In this document: positions 8,306 through 17,542 of the stretch, one piece after another
Numbering within the stretch: the first letter of the stretch is position 1
How the letters are laid out: each line of letters opens with the position of its first letter
From: Paenibacillus algicola
Lineage (GTDB): Bacteria > Bacillota > Bacilli > Paenibacillales > Paenibacillaceae
Length of the DNA: 64,000 bases
Reading direction: 5' to 3'
Assembly (NCBI RefSeq): GCF_005577435.1
Contig: NZ_CP040396.1
Span: 571,501-635,500, forward strand
The notes under the pieces: model-generated
What the model saw: the letters and a program-made list of their open reading frames with translations, nothing else
Databases searched by the model: none
What the model was told of the DNA's origin: nothing
Program-made: the position numbers and the translations under genes

Positions 8306-8986
8306 ATGGGAATAACGTCTCTCGTAATGGGAGCGACAGGCCTTGTAGGACAAGAGGTCACGCGGCAGCTCTTAGCAAGTGACACCGTCGAAGAGGTTCG
8401 TATTCTGGTCCGCCGCGAGCCGGATTACAAGCATCCCAAGCTGAACGTGATCCTTGTAGACTGGGATGAGCTGCCAAGGTACAAGAAGGCTTTTGAAGGC
8501 GTGGATCAGGTATTCAGCTGTCTTGGAACCACGATCAAGAAAGCGGGCTCTCAAGAGGCATTCCGTAAGGTGGACGAGGAGTATGTCCTCTCTGGCGCCG
8601 CTTTGGCGTTGGAGAGTGGAGTGCCGCAATTTCTGGCCGTAAGCAGTATGGGGGCAAGCCGCTCCTCCAAAGCGTTCTATAGCCGGGTCAAGGGTGAAGT
8701 CGAGGAGGCGTTGTCACACCTCCCATTTCAAGGCGTACATCTGTTTCGTCCCTCGCTGCTGCTGGGGGATCGGAGTGAGCGCCGTTTGGGTGAGGACGTG
8801 GCTTCTGTACTCATGCGCCGTCTGGATTTCCTGTTTCGCGGGAAGCTGGCCCCGTACCGGGCCGTTCCTGCTTCGAAGGTCGCCCGGGCCATGGTGAACA
8901 TTTCCTTCAGTCAGACGCGCGGGACCCATGTGTATCCGAATGATGTGATTCATGTCCTCGGGGATGATACAATACAAGAGCAGTAA
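8306..8986 (+). CDS. NAD(P)-binding atypical short-chain dehydrogenase
   Basis: 226 residues; CAGGAGGAGT ribosome site before ATG. The N-terminal MGATGLVGQEV is the dinucleotide-binding loop (GxTGxxG) and YSRVKGEVE resembles the YxxxK active-site region. Length and pattern match the HTATIP2/YraR-like group of atypical SDR proteins, whose substrates are mostly unknown. It follows the MFS gene and precedes RidA. Confidence 0.85.
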   Translation: MGITSLVMGATGLVGQEVTRQLLASDTVEEVRILVRREPDYKHPKLNVILVDWDELPRYKKAFEGVDQVFSCLGTTIKKAGSQEAFRKVDEEYVLSGAALALESGVPQFLAVSSMGASRSSKAFYSRVKGEVEEALSHLPFQGVHLFRPSLLLGDRSERRLGEDVASVLMRRLDFLFRGKLAPYRAVPASKVARAMVNISFSQTRGTHVYPNDVIHVLGDDTIQEQ

Positions 8987-9062
8987 GGCAAGTCTAAACG
9001 AAAATATCGTGCAAGCATGCAGGGAAACTTAGCGAAAGCCATTCAAGAGAGGGGAATATCCA

Positions 9063-9446
9063 ATGGGCAAAAACATAATCAGCACGAGCAAAGCGCCAGG
9101 GGCCATCGGTCCATACAGCCAGGCCATAGAGGTCGGAGGCGTAATCTACACTTCAGGTCAGCTGGGCCTCGATCCTAGTAGCGGCCAGTTTGCTGAAGGC
9201 ATCACCGAACAGACCAGAACGGCGCTTCAGAATGTAAAAGCGATTCTGGAAGAAGCCGGAGCCGGCCTGGAGCACGTGTTCAAAACGACGGTGTTTCTGA
9301 AGGATATGAACGACTTCGCGGCGATGAATGAAGTGTACGGCAGCTTCTTTCAAGAGCCGTATCCGGCGCGCAGCGCCGTGGAGGTAGCTCGTCTGCCGAA
9401 GGATGGCTTGGTCGAGATCGAGGTTATTGCGAAGGTGAAGGAATAA
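9063..9446 (+). CDS. ridA: RidA family reactive intermediate deaminase
   Basis: 127 residues, the usual family length. It hydrolyses reactive 2-aminoacrylate or imine intermediates made by PLP enzymes to the ketoacid and ammonia. Family features visible: APGAIGPYSQA near the N-terminus, YTSGQLGLDP, and the C-terminal YPARSAVEVARLPKDGLVEIE with the substrate-binding Arg. GAGAGGGG precedes ATG. Cytosolic trimer in known members. A strong terminator follows at 9471. Confidence 0.95.
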   Translation: MGKNIISTSKAPGAIGPYSQAIEVGGVIYTSGQLGLDPSSGQFAEGITEQTRTALQNVKAILEEAGAGLEHVFKTTVFLKDMNDFAAMNEVYGSFFQEPYPARSAVEVARLPKDGLVEIEVIAKVKE

Positions 9447-9470
9447 ACAGCAGCCGGCATATGCACATAA

Positions 9471-9514
9471 AAGCTGCCTGTCACGCTCCGGATGGAGGTG
9501 ACAGGCAGCTTTTT
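9471..9514. terminator. bidirectional Rho-independent terminator
   Basis: AAGCTGCCTGTCA pairs with TGACAGGCAGCTT, followed by T on the + strand and flanked by A on the 5' side. It separates the convergent ridA and TspO-like genes. Confidence 0.85.
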
Positions 9515-9530
9515 GCATGCATGACCGGAT

Positions 9531-10286
9531 TTATGAAGAACGATGTCTTCTGAATATAAACAGGTACACAGCGTACAAGAAAATGGCAGCTGCCAGCCCA
9601 AAAGCCGTGACCATGAGAACATCTTCCTCGCGATGCTCTACGGCAATAGCAATCAAGGCCCAGACGAATACAAGCGGCAGCACCCAGTCCCTCGTAGGGA
9701 AACTGATTGCAATGACGAGAAGCGCGCCGATGCAGAGCAGGGCAATGCTCCAGCCAAGCTGGGACAAGCCGAATGGAGACCATTCGTTCTTGTAAATCAG
9801 AGTACCGATATTAACGAGAGAAGCGGCACAGATCCAGCCCAGGTAAAGGCTGAACGGCAGCTTGATCAGCAGGGCTTCCCCGATGGTGGGCCGCAGAATA
9901 CGGGTTTTGCGGTGAATGATAAAGAGGGATGCCAGCAGCAGCAGCATGACCAGTACCGACCACTCGATATACAAATGGTGCCACAAAAACAACCAGGCAA
10001 TATTCAAAGCACTGCTTATTATAAACCAGGGGCCAATATCAAGCACCGAGTCCCTGGAGCCCGTGCTGCTGCGCAGCTGATAGATGATAAACCCCGCCAG
10101 CAGCACATAAATGACCGACCAGATCGTAAACGCGTAGCTTGCCGGGGTCATGTAAATGTAGAATTGATCGGAAATTTCCCGGGTGTTGCGTCCGCCCAGC
10201 GGCAGAGCGTTGGCCAGATAGTTGACCGCGATCGTGGCGATAAAGGCAATCAGGTTCCACCAGCGGTAAGGATTTTTTGTTTGCAT
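9531..10286 (-). CDS. TspO/MBR family tryptophan-rich membrane protein
   Basis: 251 residues from the ATG at 10286, which is preceded on the minus strand by AAGGAGGAG; upstream in-frame codons are not needed. About seven hydrophobic helices, with Trp clusters such as NIAWLFLWHHLYIEW and the LPFSLYLGWICAASLVN segment typical of TspO/MBR relatives. Longer than canonical TspO (about 160), matching the extended Bacillus form. Possible porphyrin or stress-ligand membrane protein; the exact role is not known. Confidence 0.8.
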   Translation of the reverse strand: MQTKNPYRWWNLIAFIATIAVNYLANALPLGGRNTREISDQFYIYMTPASYAFTIWSVIYVLLAGFIIYQLRSSTGSRDSVLDIGPWFIISSALNIAWLFLWHHLYIEWSVLVMLLLLASLFIIHRKTRILRPTIGEALLIKLPFSLYLGWICAASLVNIGTLIYKNEWSPFGLSQLGWSIALLCIGALLVIAISFPTRDWVLPLVFVWALIAIAVEHREEDVLMVTAFGLAAAIFLYAVYLFIFRRHRSS

Positions 10287-10388
10287 TCGGTCTCCTCCTT
10301 TTACCCAAAGCATGAAATGCATCTTGCGGAGCTGGATCTCTAAACAAGCATATGCACGTTATATTGAACTTACCCATTTCTAATTAAA

Positions 10389-10404
10389 TTAACCTTGAGG
10401 TTAA
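10389..10404. promoter_or_regulatory. palindromic operator candidate
   Basis: TTAACCTTGAGGTTAA is a perfect 16-bp inverted repeat in the divergent intergenic region between the TspO-like gene and the SNF2 helicase gene. Such a dyad would suit a MerR-type or similar dimeric regulator; no such regulator is encoded nearby. Confidence 0.35.
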
Positions 10405-10499
10405 TAAATACCGAAGTTTATAACTTGTTTTGAAATTGACGGGTAATCGTATAGAATAGGAATAATATCTGTTAAGCAGGAAAAAGACAGGAGACAACG

Positions 10500-13400
10500 A
10501 TGAATCAACCGCTGTATGGCGTATGGCTTGGAGATGTGTTTTTTTGTTTCTCCGGCGAAATGTCGGAGCCTAAGGTGGATGCCTGGAGAAGAACCGTGAA
10601 AAAAATACAGCTGCCTGACGGCAGCCGCCCTTTTGCTGCGGCTGTGCTCAGGCTGGCGGAAATGCGCTTTCCTTCCGTTCTGGCGGAGAATGGACGGCGG
10701 AGCGATCGGAAAAGCCTGGGTGGAAGAACGCTGGAGGGCTTGGCGCTGCAGCCGCTGGATGCGCTGCAGTTTCTGCTGACCCTGGATGCTGATATATATA
10801 AACAGCAAGGCCTGGATTTGGGTGAAGAAATGACGTACTGGGCAGTCGCTGCGGCGTTTGCACAGGAGCTGCTGCAGCAAGGGCAGATTGCGCCGGGAAC
10901 GGCGGAGCTTCCGCTGAGCGGCAGACGCCGGAGCGTAACGACGCGGATGCTAAAAGCGGTTTGGAAGCCTCAGCTGACGGGGAAAGCGGCAGATGTGTTT
11001 CTGAAGCTGGCCGCCAGTATGCCGCCGATCGGCTACGGTGCTCCGGCGGCGCTGGCCGGCAGTGAGCCTGCCAGCCGGGAAGAGGCGGGAGCGACCGTGC
11101 TCTATTCTTTCTTGTCCGCGTTATTGGATGCTGAAGGCCGAGAAGCTGTTCGGACAGCCGGCAGCCGACTGTCCCGATATTTGAGGGATTACCGGCGCGG
11201 ACGTTCGCCGCTCAGTGAGCTGTGGTGGAATAGCCTGCTGACGATCCACCGGGACATTCCGCTTCAGGGCGCTGTAGAAGAAATGGAAGAGCTGGCTCGC
11301 GAAGTCGAGGAAACGGGACAGACTGCGATGCCGCAGATCCAGGGAGAAGAGCTGCCGCCGGAGCAGGGGACGCTTGCACTTCAGCTTCGCCTGGAGCCTC
11401 CGCTTCAGGAAGGAGAAGAGCAGTGGCGAATTTCGTTCTGGGCCGGCAGCCGGCAGGATGAAGGCCTGCTGCTGCCCGCCAGAGCGATCTGGCAGGGGGA
11501 GGAGCAGGATCGTTTACTGCGCGGCTTGGTCTATCCCGGCATTCGGGAGCAGCTGCTGCTGGAGCTGGGGCGGGCGGCAGAGCTGTCTCCAGAATGCCGT
11601 GAAGGGTTGAAAGGCCCGGCTCCAGAAGGCTGTTCTCTGCCTCTTGACGGGCTGCGATTGTTTCTGAAGCAGTCGGTACCGAAGCTGAACAAAGGAGGCA
11701 TCAAGGTTCAGATGCCTTCACGCTGGAGCCGGGAAGGCAAGAAACGGGCCGGACTCTCTCTCAAAATGAATCTGGACAGCTCTATGGGAGGCGATAAGCC
11801 GGCACCGGTGCTGGGCATGCATCAGCTCGTGTCCTTTGAAGTGTCAGCGGCTGTAGGCGGGCTGCGCCTCTCCCGTCACGAGCTTGCGGCGCTTGCCGAA
11901 GCTAACATGCCCTATGTACAATTCCGGGGCGAGTGGATTGAGGTAGACCTGAAGGAGATCAATCAGGTGCTGCGCTTTATGAAGCGGCATGAACAGGGCG
12001 AAATGGAGCTGTCGGAATGGATTCACCTTACCGCAGAGCTGGACGAAGACCGGCTGTGGAAGGGACTGTTTATCGAAGAGGTCGAGAGCGCAGGCCTGCT
12101 GTCTTCGCTGTTGTCCGGTGACGGGGTCAAAAAGGTGCCGCTGCGCCCTGTACCGGGAGAGCTTCAGGGACAGCTGCGGCCGTATCAGGTGAAGGGCTAT
12201 CAATGGCTCAGCCTGATGCGGGAGCTGGGCTTCGGCGTCTGCCTTGCGGATGATATGGGGCTCGGTAAGACCGTTCAGGTGATTACCTGCCTGCTGGACC
12301 GGCCGCAAGGGCTCGGCGGAGCTGCGGGCTGGCAGCAGCTGCAGGAGGATGGCGGGACTTCCGCTCAGACCGATGCGGCGGCAGACCGGAGCCCCGTGCT
12401 CATCGTCTGCCCGACCTCTCTCCTTGGCAACTGGCATCGGGAGCTGCAGCGCTTTGCCCCGAGGCTGAGTATTTATACGCATCACGGCACCCGAAGGCTG
12501 CGCGGTGCAGCATTTGAGCAGGAGGCCATGAGCTGCGATATCGTGCTGACGACGTATCATCTGGCAGGGCGGGACGGTCCGGAGCTATCGGCCATTTCGT
12601 GGTCAAGTGTGATTTTGGATGAGGCGCAGTACATTAAGAATTACCGCACGAAGCAGGCCCAGAGCGTGATGAAGCTCTCCGCCCCCCACCGGGTGGCAAT
12701 GACCGGAACGCCGGTTGAGAATCGGCTGGCAGAGCTATGGTCGATTTTTCAATTTCTGAATCCCGGTTATCTGGGTACCTTTCATGCGTTCCGTCAGCGG
12801 TATGTGCTGGGCGAAGGACAGCAGGAGCGGCTGCGTGAGCTGCACCGCCTGGTCTCTCCGTTCATGCTGCGGCGCCTGAAGAGTGATCCTGATATCCAGA
12901 AGGATCTTCCGGAGAAGCTGGAGCTGAAGTCGTATTGCCGGCTGACCGAGGTGCAAGGAGCGCTGTATCAGGCTGTCGTGGACGAAATGGTTGGCCAGCT
13001 CGGTGCAAGCACGGGTATTGCCCGCAAGGGACTGGTGCTGTCCTCGCTCACCAAGCTGAAGCAGATTTGTGATCATCCCGTGCTGTTTCAGGGAGAAGAG
13101 GGCAGGCCGCTGCGCAGTGAGCAGTCGGGGAAGATGGAGCGGCTGCTGGAAATTCTGGACAGCATTGCGGATGTGGGGGAATCGGCGCTTATTTTTACCC
13201 AGTATGTCGGGATGGGGTCGCTGCTCGTGAAGCTGCTGGAGAAGCGCTATGGTGAGGCTCCGTCCTTCCTCCACGGCGGCGTTCCCAAAAAGGACCGGGA
13301 TGAGATGATACGCAGCTTTCAGGAAGGGGAGGGCTCGCGCGTATTCGTGCTCTCCTTGAAGGCAGGCGGAGTCGGTTTGAATCTGACCCGTGCGAACCAT

Positions 13401-13661
13401 GTCATTCACTACGACCGCTGGTGGAATCCGGCGGTGGAGAATCAGGCGACAGACCGGGCATTCCGGATTGGACAGTACAAGAATGTCCAGGTGCACAAGC
13501 TGATCTGCCAAGGCACACTGGAGGAGCGGATTGATGAGCTCATTGAGCAGAAGAAATCTCTCTCGGAGCAGGTTGTGGGCTCAGGTGAAACGTGGCTGAC
13601 CGAAATGTCGGATAAGGAGCTTCAGCAATTAATTGAGCTGCAAAGCCAGGACTGGATGTAA
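10500..13661 (+). CDS. ywqA: SNF2-family helicase (YwqA-like)
   Basis: 1053 residues; ACAGGAGACA before ATG. The N-terminal 560 residues form a bacterial SNF2-associated region. The ATPase core follows: motif I DDMGLGKT (about 583-590), DEAQ box (707-710), motif III MTGTPVENRLAELWS, and the C-terminal RecA lobe with LSLKAGGVGLNLT and DRAFRIGQ. It is a double-stranded DNA translocase, not a strand-separating helicase, by family knowledge. The next gene encodes a SWIM zinc-finger protein, as in the B. subtilis ywqA-ywqB pair, which supports a DNA repair or recombination role. Confidence 0.93.
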   Translation: MNQPLYGVWLGDVFFCFSGEMSEPKVDAWRRTVKKIQLPDGSRPFAAAVLRLAEMRFPSVLAENGRRSDRKSLGGRTLEGLALQPLDALQFLLTLDADIYKQQGLDLGEEMTYWAVAAAFAQELLQQGQIAPGTAELPLSGRRRSVTTRMLKAVWKPQLTGKAADVFLKLAASMPPIGYGAPAALAGSEPASREEAGATVLYSFLSALLDAEGREAVRTAGSRLSRYLRDYRRGRSPLSELWWNSLLTIHRDIPLQGAVEEMEELAREVEETGQTAMPQIQGEELPPEQGTLALQLRLEPPLQEGEEQWRISFWAGSRQDEGLLLPARAIWQGEEQDRLLRGLVYPGIREQLLLELGRAAELSPECREGLKGPAPEGCSLPLDGLRLFLKQSVPKLNKGGIKVQMPSRWSREGKKRAGLSLKMNLDSSMGGDKPAPVLGMHQLVSFEVSAAVGGLRLSRHELAALAEANMPYVQFRGEWIEVDLKEINQVLRFMKRHEQGEMELSEWIHLTAELDEDRLWKGLFIEEVESAGLLSSLLSGDGVKKVPLRPVPGELQGQLRPYQVKGYQWLSLMRELGFGVCLADDMGLGKTVQVITCLLDRPQGLGGAAGWQQLQEDGGTSAQTDAAADRSPVLIVCPTSLLGNWHRELQRFAPRLSIYTHHGTRRLRGAAFEQEAMSCDIVLTTYHLAGRDGPELSAISWSSVILDEAQYIKNYRTKQAQSVMKLSAPHRVAMTGTPVENRLAELWSIFQFLNPGYLGTFHAFRQRYVLGEGQQERLRELHRLVSPFMLRRLKSDPDIQKDLPEKLELKSYCRLTEVQGALYQAVVDEMVGQLGASTGIARKGLVLSSLTKLKQICDHPVLFQGEEGRPLRSEQSGKMERLLEILDSIADVGESALIFTQYVGMGSLLVKLLEKRYGEAPSFLHGGVPKKDRDEMIRSFQEGEGSRVFVLSLKAGGVGLNLTRANHVIHYDRWWNPAVENQATDRAFRIGQYKNVQVHKLICQGTLEERIDELIEQKKSLSEQVVGSGETWLTEMSDKELQQLIELQSQDWM

Positions 13662-13721
13662 ATGGGGCGCCGTTGGAGGCTTATTGGAAGGCGGAGGGGC
13701 CGGTAAAGGAGGATGCATGTG

Positions 13722-14414
13722 ATGGAGCAGCGACAGGCTGGCGAAATAGCTCTTTGCTTCTCAGAGGGCGAGATTAAGGGAAGTGTGCCGGGGGAGCCGC
13801 CGCTGGAGGCGGCCATTCCGTTGCGTCATGATGCGGGGGCCAAAGAGGAAGTACTGGCGCGTTTTGCAGCCGATCCGCAGGCGCTGTACGGCTTGCTGCA
13901 GGGCAAGCTGCCAGAGTGGCTGGCGCCTTTGTCTTCATCTGTGATGGATGAAGAAGCAGTTGTGGGCTGCTCCTGCGGGGGCACTGCCTGCAGCCATGCT
14001 GCTGCGGTGCTGGCCGCTGCACGGGAGCAGCTGGCGGCAGAGCCGCTTCTGCGCCTGGTGCTGCTCGGCTTGCCGCGCGAGGCGCTGCTGGCTGGCGTCT
14101 TCGCCGCATGGGCGCAGGCGTCAGCGCCGGCAGCCGGCAGCGAGGCCGCCGGGTCGGTCGCCGCGCCGAAGGAGAAGGCCCCTGCCGGGCCTTCTCCGGG
14201 CGAGTGGCTGGCCGAGGCCGCAGGCGAGGGGCGGCTGCACCGCCCCGGGCAGCTACTGGCGGAGGTGGAGGTGGGCGTAAAGCCCCCGCCTCCACCGGAA
14301 GCGCTGCGGCCGGCCGGAGACTGGGCCGGCCTGCTGCCCGGCGCCCGCGCCGAGGAGGCGCTCGCGCTGGTGCTGCGCCACGCGGCGGAGCGCCGCCGCC
14401 CGGGCGCGCGCTAA
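13722..14414 (+). CDS. SWIM zinc-finger protein (YwqB-like)
   Basis: 230 residues from ATG 13722, which is 9 bases after AAAGGAGG; the in-frame ATG at 13713 abuts that site and is unlikely. The SWIM motif CSCGGTACSH (CxCx4CxH) lies near residues 83-92. The C-terminal half is Ala/Pro-rich with very high GC and ends in RRRPGAR. It is shorter than typical YwqB proteins, so the C-terminus may be degenerate. It probably works with the upstream SNF2 translocase. Confidence 0.8.
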   Translation: MEQRQAGEIALCFSEGEIKGSVPGEPPLEAAIPLRHDAGAKEEVLARFAADPQALYGLLQGKLPEWLAPLSSSVMDEEAVVGCSCGGTACSHAAAVLAAAREQLAAEPLLRLVLLGLPREALLAGVFAAWAQASAPAAGSEAAGSVAAPKEKAPAGPSPGEWLAEAAGEGRLHRPGQLLAEVEVGVKPPPPPEALRPAGDWAGLLPGARAEEALALVLRHAAERRRPGAR

Positions 14415-14605
14415 GCGCCCCGCGCCACGCGTCACGCGCCGTGCGCCCCGCGTCACGCGCCATGCGCCCCGCGCCATGCACCCGCGCCCCGCGCCCGCGC
14501 CGTGCGCCCCGCGCCATGCGCCCCGCGCCATGCACCCGCGCCCCGCGCCATGCGCCCCGCGCCCGTACCGTGCGCCCCGCGCTCGCGCCGTGCGCCTCGC
14601 GCACT
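14415..14605 (+). repeat. very GC-rich low-complexity repeat in 3' UTR
   Basis: The units gcgccatgcgccccgc, gccatgcacccgcgccccgc and gcgccgtgcgccccgcgtca alternate irregularly. Composition is almost only G and C, unlike the surroundings. It begins at the SWIM gene stop codon and ends at the terminator, so it is probably transcribed but untranslated. Confidence 0.85.
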
Positions 14606-14677
14606 AGCACAGGCTGTCCCTTCAACCCCGCGCCACAGCTGGCGCAGGGCTGAAGGGAAGGCCTGTGCTTTTTTTTC
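14606..14677 (+). terminator. Rho-independent terminator with long stem
   Basis: AGCACAGGC and TCCCTTCA pair with TGAAGGGAA and GCCTGTGCT around an inner GCGCCA/TGGCGC stem, followed by eight T. It ends the SNF2-SWIM transcript. Confidence 0.85.
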
Positions 14678-14760
14678 ATACGGCGGAAAAGGGTTTGTCC
14701 ACGGCTTCGGTAGTGGAGTACAATGGGGGTACGATGATTGGCATAAGGAGAGAATTAGAA

Positions 14761-15756
14761 ATGAATATACAAGCAGGAGCCCGCAGGGCAAGTCTTTTGC
14801 TGGGCTGCATGATACTCACCGGAGCCCTGTTATCCGGCTGCAAGTCAGAAGGATCAGGCAGCGCCGAAGGGTCGAGCCTGCAGACTCAGTATAATCAACA
14901 GCCTCCAGCAGAGATAAAGGACGCCGCTCCGCAAGAAGAAGGAGCGCGAGAAGATCTCCAAGCAGCATCTCCGGAGGAGACACCATCCGGCTCTGCAGAG
15001 AATCCGCAGCAGGAGGCGGCAGAGAGTCCGGGTACGGAAGCAGCTCCGGACCCGCAGACAGATCCGCAAGCAGATCGACAGCCCGGCGAGGAGACAGATC
15101 ATGTGACGGCCATGCGTATCGAGCAAGCGCTGCAGGCGACGGTGCGTGAGCAGAGCGGGCAGTGGATCGTCACCAATGAGAGCTCCCCCGCCGTAGTGGT
15201 GAACAAGCAGCGCAGCCTGCCGGAAGGCTACGAGCCTGCGGATTTGAGGGAGCCGAAGGTGCCGTTTTCTTTCAGTGAGCCCCATGAGAAGCGTCTGATG
15301 CGCACCGAGGCGGCTGCGGCACTGGAGGAGCTGTTTGCCGCTGCAGAGAAGGACGGCATGGAGCTCCGTGCCATTTCCGGCTACCGCTCCTACGAGCGTC
15401 AGCAATCCGTGTATCAGAACCATGTCCGCACCAAGGGCGAAGCTGAAGCCGCCAGAATCAGTGCGCTCCCCGGAACGAGCGAGCACCAGACGGGGCTTGC
15501 GATGGATGTTTCTTCTCCGAGTGCCGGCAATGAGCTCAGCGCTGCGTTTGGCGAGACCGCCGAAGGGAAGTGGCTGGCACAGCATGCGCCGGAGTATGGC
15601 TTTATCATCCGCTATCCTCAGGGCGAAGAGGACGTAACCGGCTATGTATACGAGCCCTGGCACCTTCGCTATGTAGGCAAAGACCTTGCTCTGGACATAG
15701 CCGAGAGCGGATTGACGCTGGAGGAGTATCTTGACGCGGATTTCATCAAGCTGTAA
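14761..15756 (+). CDS. D-alanyl-D-alanine carboxypeptidase lipoprotein (M15B/VanY-like)
   Basis: 331 residues from ATG 14761, 7 bases after AAGGAGAG. A lipoprotein signal ends in the lipobox LLSGC. A disordered Gln/Glu/Pro linker follows, then the M15 zinc peptidase domain: SGYRSYERQ, the zinc motif SEHQTGLAMDV (H and D), and YEPWHLRYVG (catalytic E and third zinc H). It trims the terminal D-Ala of peptidoglycan stem peptides outside the membrane. Family relatives include DdcB/YodJ and VanY. Single-gene transcript bounded by a terminator upstream. Confidence 0.9.
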   Translation: MNIQAGARRASLLLGCMILTGALLSGCKSEGSGSAEGSSLQTQYNQQPPAEIKDAAPQEEGAREDLQAASPEETPSGSAENPQQEAAESPGTEAAPDPQTDPQADRQPGEETDHVTAMRIEQALQATVREQSGQWIVTNESSPAVVVNKQRSLPEGYEPADLREPKVPFSFSEPHEKRLMRTEAAAALEELFAAAEKDGMELRAISGYRSYERQQSVYQNHVRTKGEAEAARISALPGTSEHQTGLAMDVSSPSAGNELSAAFGETAEGKWLAQHAPEYGFIIRYPQGEEDVTGYVYEPWHLRYVGKDLALDIAESGLTLEEYLDADFIKL

Positions 15757-15802
15757 ACGCCAAGCTAAGGAAGAGGCAGCTGCTCTCCCTACAGACGACA
15801 AG

Positions 15803-15828
15803 GAACCAGCTTCGGAAGGAAGCTGGCC
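15803..15828. terminator. possible bidirectional terminator
   Basis: CCAGCTTC pairs with GAAGCTGG between the convergent carboxypeptidase and hypothetical genes. The T tract is short, so this is a weak call. Confidence 0.35.
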
Positions 15829-15892
15829 CTTTGTCATGCCCAAAAAGCAGGCATCCTGTCACCGGATCCCTGCTTCCTGCACGGCATTTATT

Positions 15893-16261
15893 TTATTTGT
15901 TGAGCGGAGATCCTTCATAGCCGGGATCGTCATACCCCGTGTCCTCCACCAGCTTCGGAATAATATTCATGTCCTTGATCGTCTTCCTTGCGGTTTCGTC
16001 TCCGAACCGATAGATATAGCTGTACAAGGCAATTACAGTGTCATCATGCTCCTCGACCGCCTCGTCGTGATCCGCTGATTTGTACGGAATAAAGGTGCGG
16101 AGAAACGCATGCTTGTCGCTGCCCGAGGCATCCTTCATCAAATCTCTTAATTTCACGAGCTGATCGTCATCGACATATACAACAAATTCATTCGAATCGT
16201 AAGGCTCTTCCTGGATCAGGTTGTGCGCAATCGATATATAGTACTTTTTGTTCTCGCTCAT
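15893..16261 (-). CDS. conserved-looking hypothetical protein
   Basis: 122 residues from the ATG at 16261, after GGAGGG on the minus strand. Soluble and acidic, starting MSENKKYYISIAHNLIQEEP, with predicted alternating strands and helices. No signal peptide or known motif recognised. It is monocistronic and convergent with the carboxypeptidase gene. Codon use is like its neighbours, so the gene is likely real. Confidence 0.7.
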   Translation of the reverse strand: MSENKKYYISIAHNLIQEEPYDSNEFVVYVDDDQLVKLRDLMKDASGSDKHAFLRTFIPYKSADHDEAVEEHDDTVIALYSYIYRFGDETARKTIKDMNIIPKLVEDTGYDDPGYEGSPLNK

Positions 16262-16567
16262 AAAAAATCCCTCCGTGATCTCGTTTGCCCGGGGGCTCCC
16301 GGAGTGTAATGAAAGTATATCCATTGTTTACACTGCCCGCAGCCGGGTGAATCATAGCAGGAAGCTGAGCTTTGTGACTTGCTTCTTTTTTTTCAAAGGC
16401 TTGCAAATTTGGTATGATAGAGTCAGCTCTTGTCGTTTGCAACTTACAGCATACATATTATGAAAAGGCGCACGCGCCATACCAAAGAGCCTGAGAGTGA
16501 GCATATACTTGCAAGGATTGAAAACAATAGGATGATTACCCGCGGGAAATGAAGGAGGAGAAGCGAT

Positions 16568-17419
16568 ATGAATATTTTGCAGAGGCTGAAGGACGGTGCG
16601 AACAAAGCGACCGAAAAAGCTCAGCATGTCGTCGAGATCAATAAGCTGAACAGCCGGATTTCGGAGATTGAACAGCAGAAGAACAGCTATTATACCGAGA
16701 TGGGGAAGGTTTTTTATGAAGGCTACCGTTCCCAGGATATGAGTCTTGCGGAGAAGGAAATGGTCAGCCTGGCCAAAGCGTGCGATGAGCTGGAGGAGCA
16801 GATTTACAGCTTGCGCGGACGAATCGCCGTTATGAAAAATGAGCGCCTCTGTCAGTGCGGCCGTACCGTACCGCTGGACGTTAACTTCTGTCCGTATTGC
16901 GGCAGCAAGCAGGAAGGCCGCAAGCCGTCCTATGAGGTGCGGCGTACAGAACGGACTCAGGACAGCGTGTATGAGGACGCTGCAGAAGAGTCACTGTACC
17001 GGGAAGAAACGGCAGCGGCGGAGCGCAATCCGGACGAAGGCTACAAGTATCGTGCTGGCAAGGATGAGAAGGAGCAGGCCCAGGACCAAAACCTTGAAGA
17101 GGACGATGAGTACTCTTTTGGAACGGAATACGAGGATTACGGCCCCGACGAGGATTCCTACGAACCGGAGGAAGAGCATGTGCGCCGGCAGCAGGAGGAG
17201 AAGGGACGGGAACGCCGTCATCTGGAGGAGCTGGAGCGGGAGAGAGAGCGTCAGCTGGAGCTGGATCGCAGAATCCGCTTCTGGCAGGAGAACAATCAGA
17301 GCCGGGATGCGGCTGCGGCAGAGGGCTTGGACAGAGATACGGTGAAATGCCAGATCTGCAGCGGCGATCTCACGAAAGGCTCGAAGTGGTGTCCGCGGTG
17401 CGGCGCCGAGCAAATTTGA
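16568..17419 (+). CDS. coiled-coil protein with two zinc ribbons
   Basis: 283 residues; GGAGGAG before ATG. Residues 1-90 form a coiled coil (EIEQQKNSYYTEMGKVFYEG). A first zinc ribbon is CQCGRTVPLDVNFCPYCG (about 95-112), then an acidic linker and a highly charged Glu/Arg helix, and a second ribbon CQICSGDLTKGSKWCPRCG at the C-terminus. Probably a zinc-binding adaptor; the molecular role is unknown. Confidence 0.8.
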   Translation: MNILQRLKDGANKATEKAQHVVEINKLNSRISEIEQQKNSYYTEMGKVFYEGYRSQDMSLAEKEMVSLAKACDELEEQIYSLRGRIAVMKNERLCQCGRTVPLDVNFCPYCGSKQEGRKPSYEVRRTERTQDSVYEDAAEESLYREETAAAERNPDEGYKYRAGKDEKEQAQDQNLEEDDEYSFGTEYEDYGPDEDSYEPEEEHVRRQQEEKGRERRHLEELERERERQLELDRRIRFWQENNQSRDAAAAEGLDRDTVKCQICSGDLTKGSKWCPRCGAEQI

Positions 17420-17542
17420 TTCATTAGGTCTGAGCACCGCACGCCAACCAGCGCGGGATCTGGCCCGGATTCATGAATGGTGACGATCCGCAAGATGCGT
17501 CAGGAGATCAGAAGCCGTAAACAGCACGGGGAGGACATAAGT

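Noticed and set aside
13774..14679. Minus-strand Arg/Pro/Ala-rich frames across the SWIM gene and the GC-rich repeat
   Set aside because: Caused by extreme GC content, which removes stop codons in all frames.
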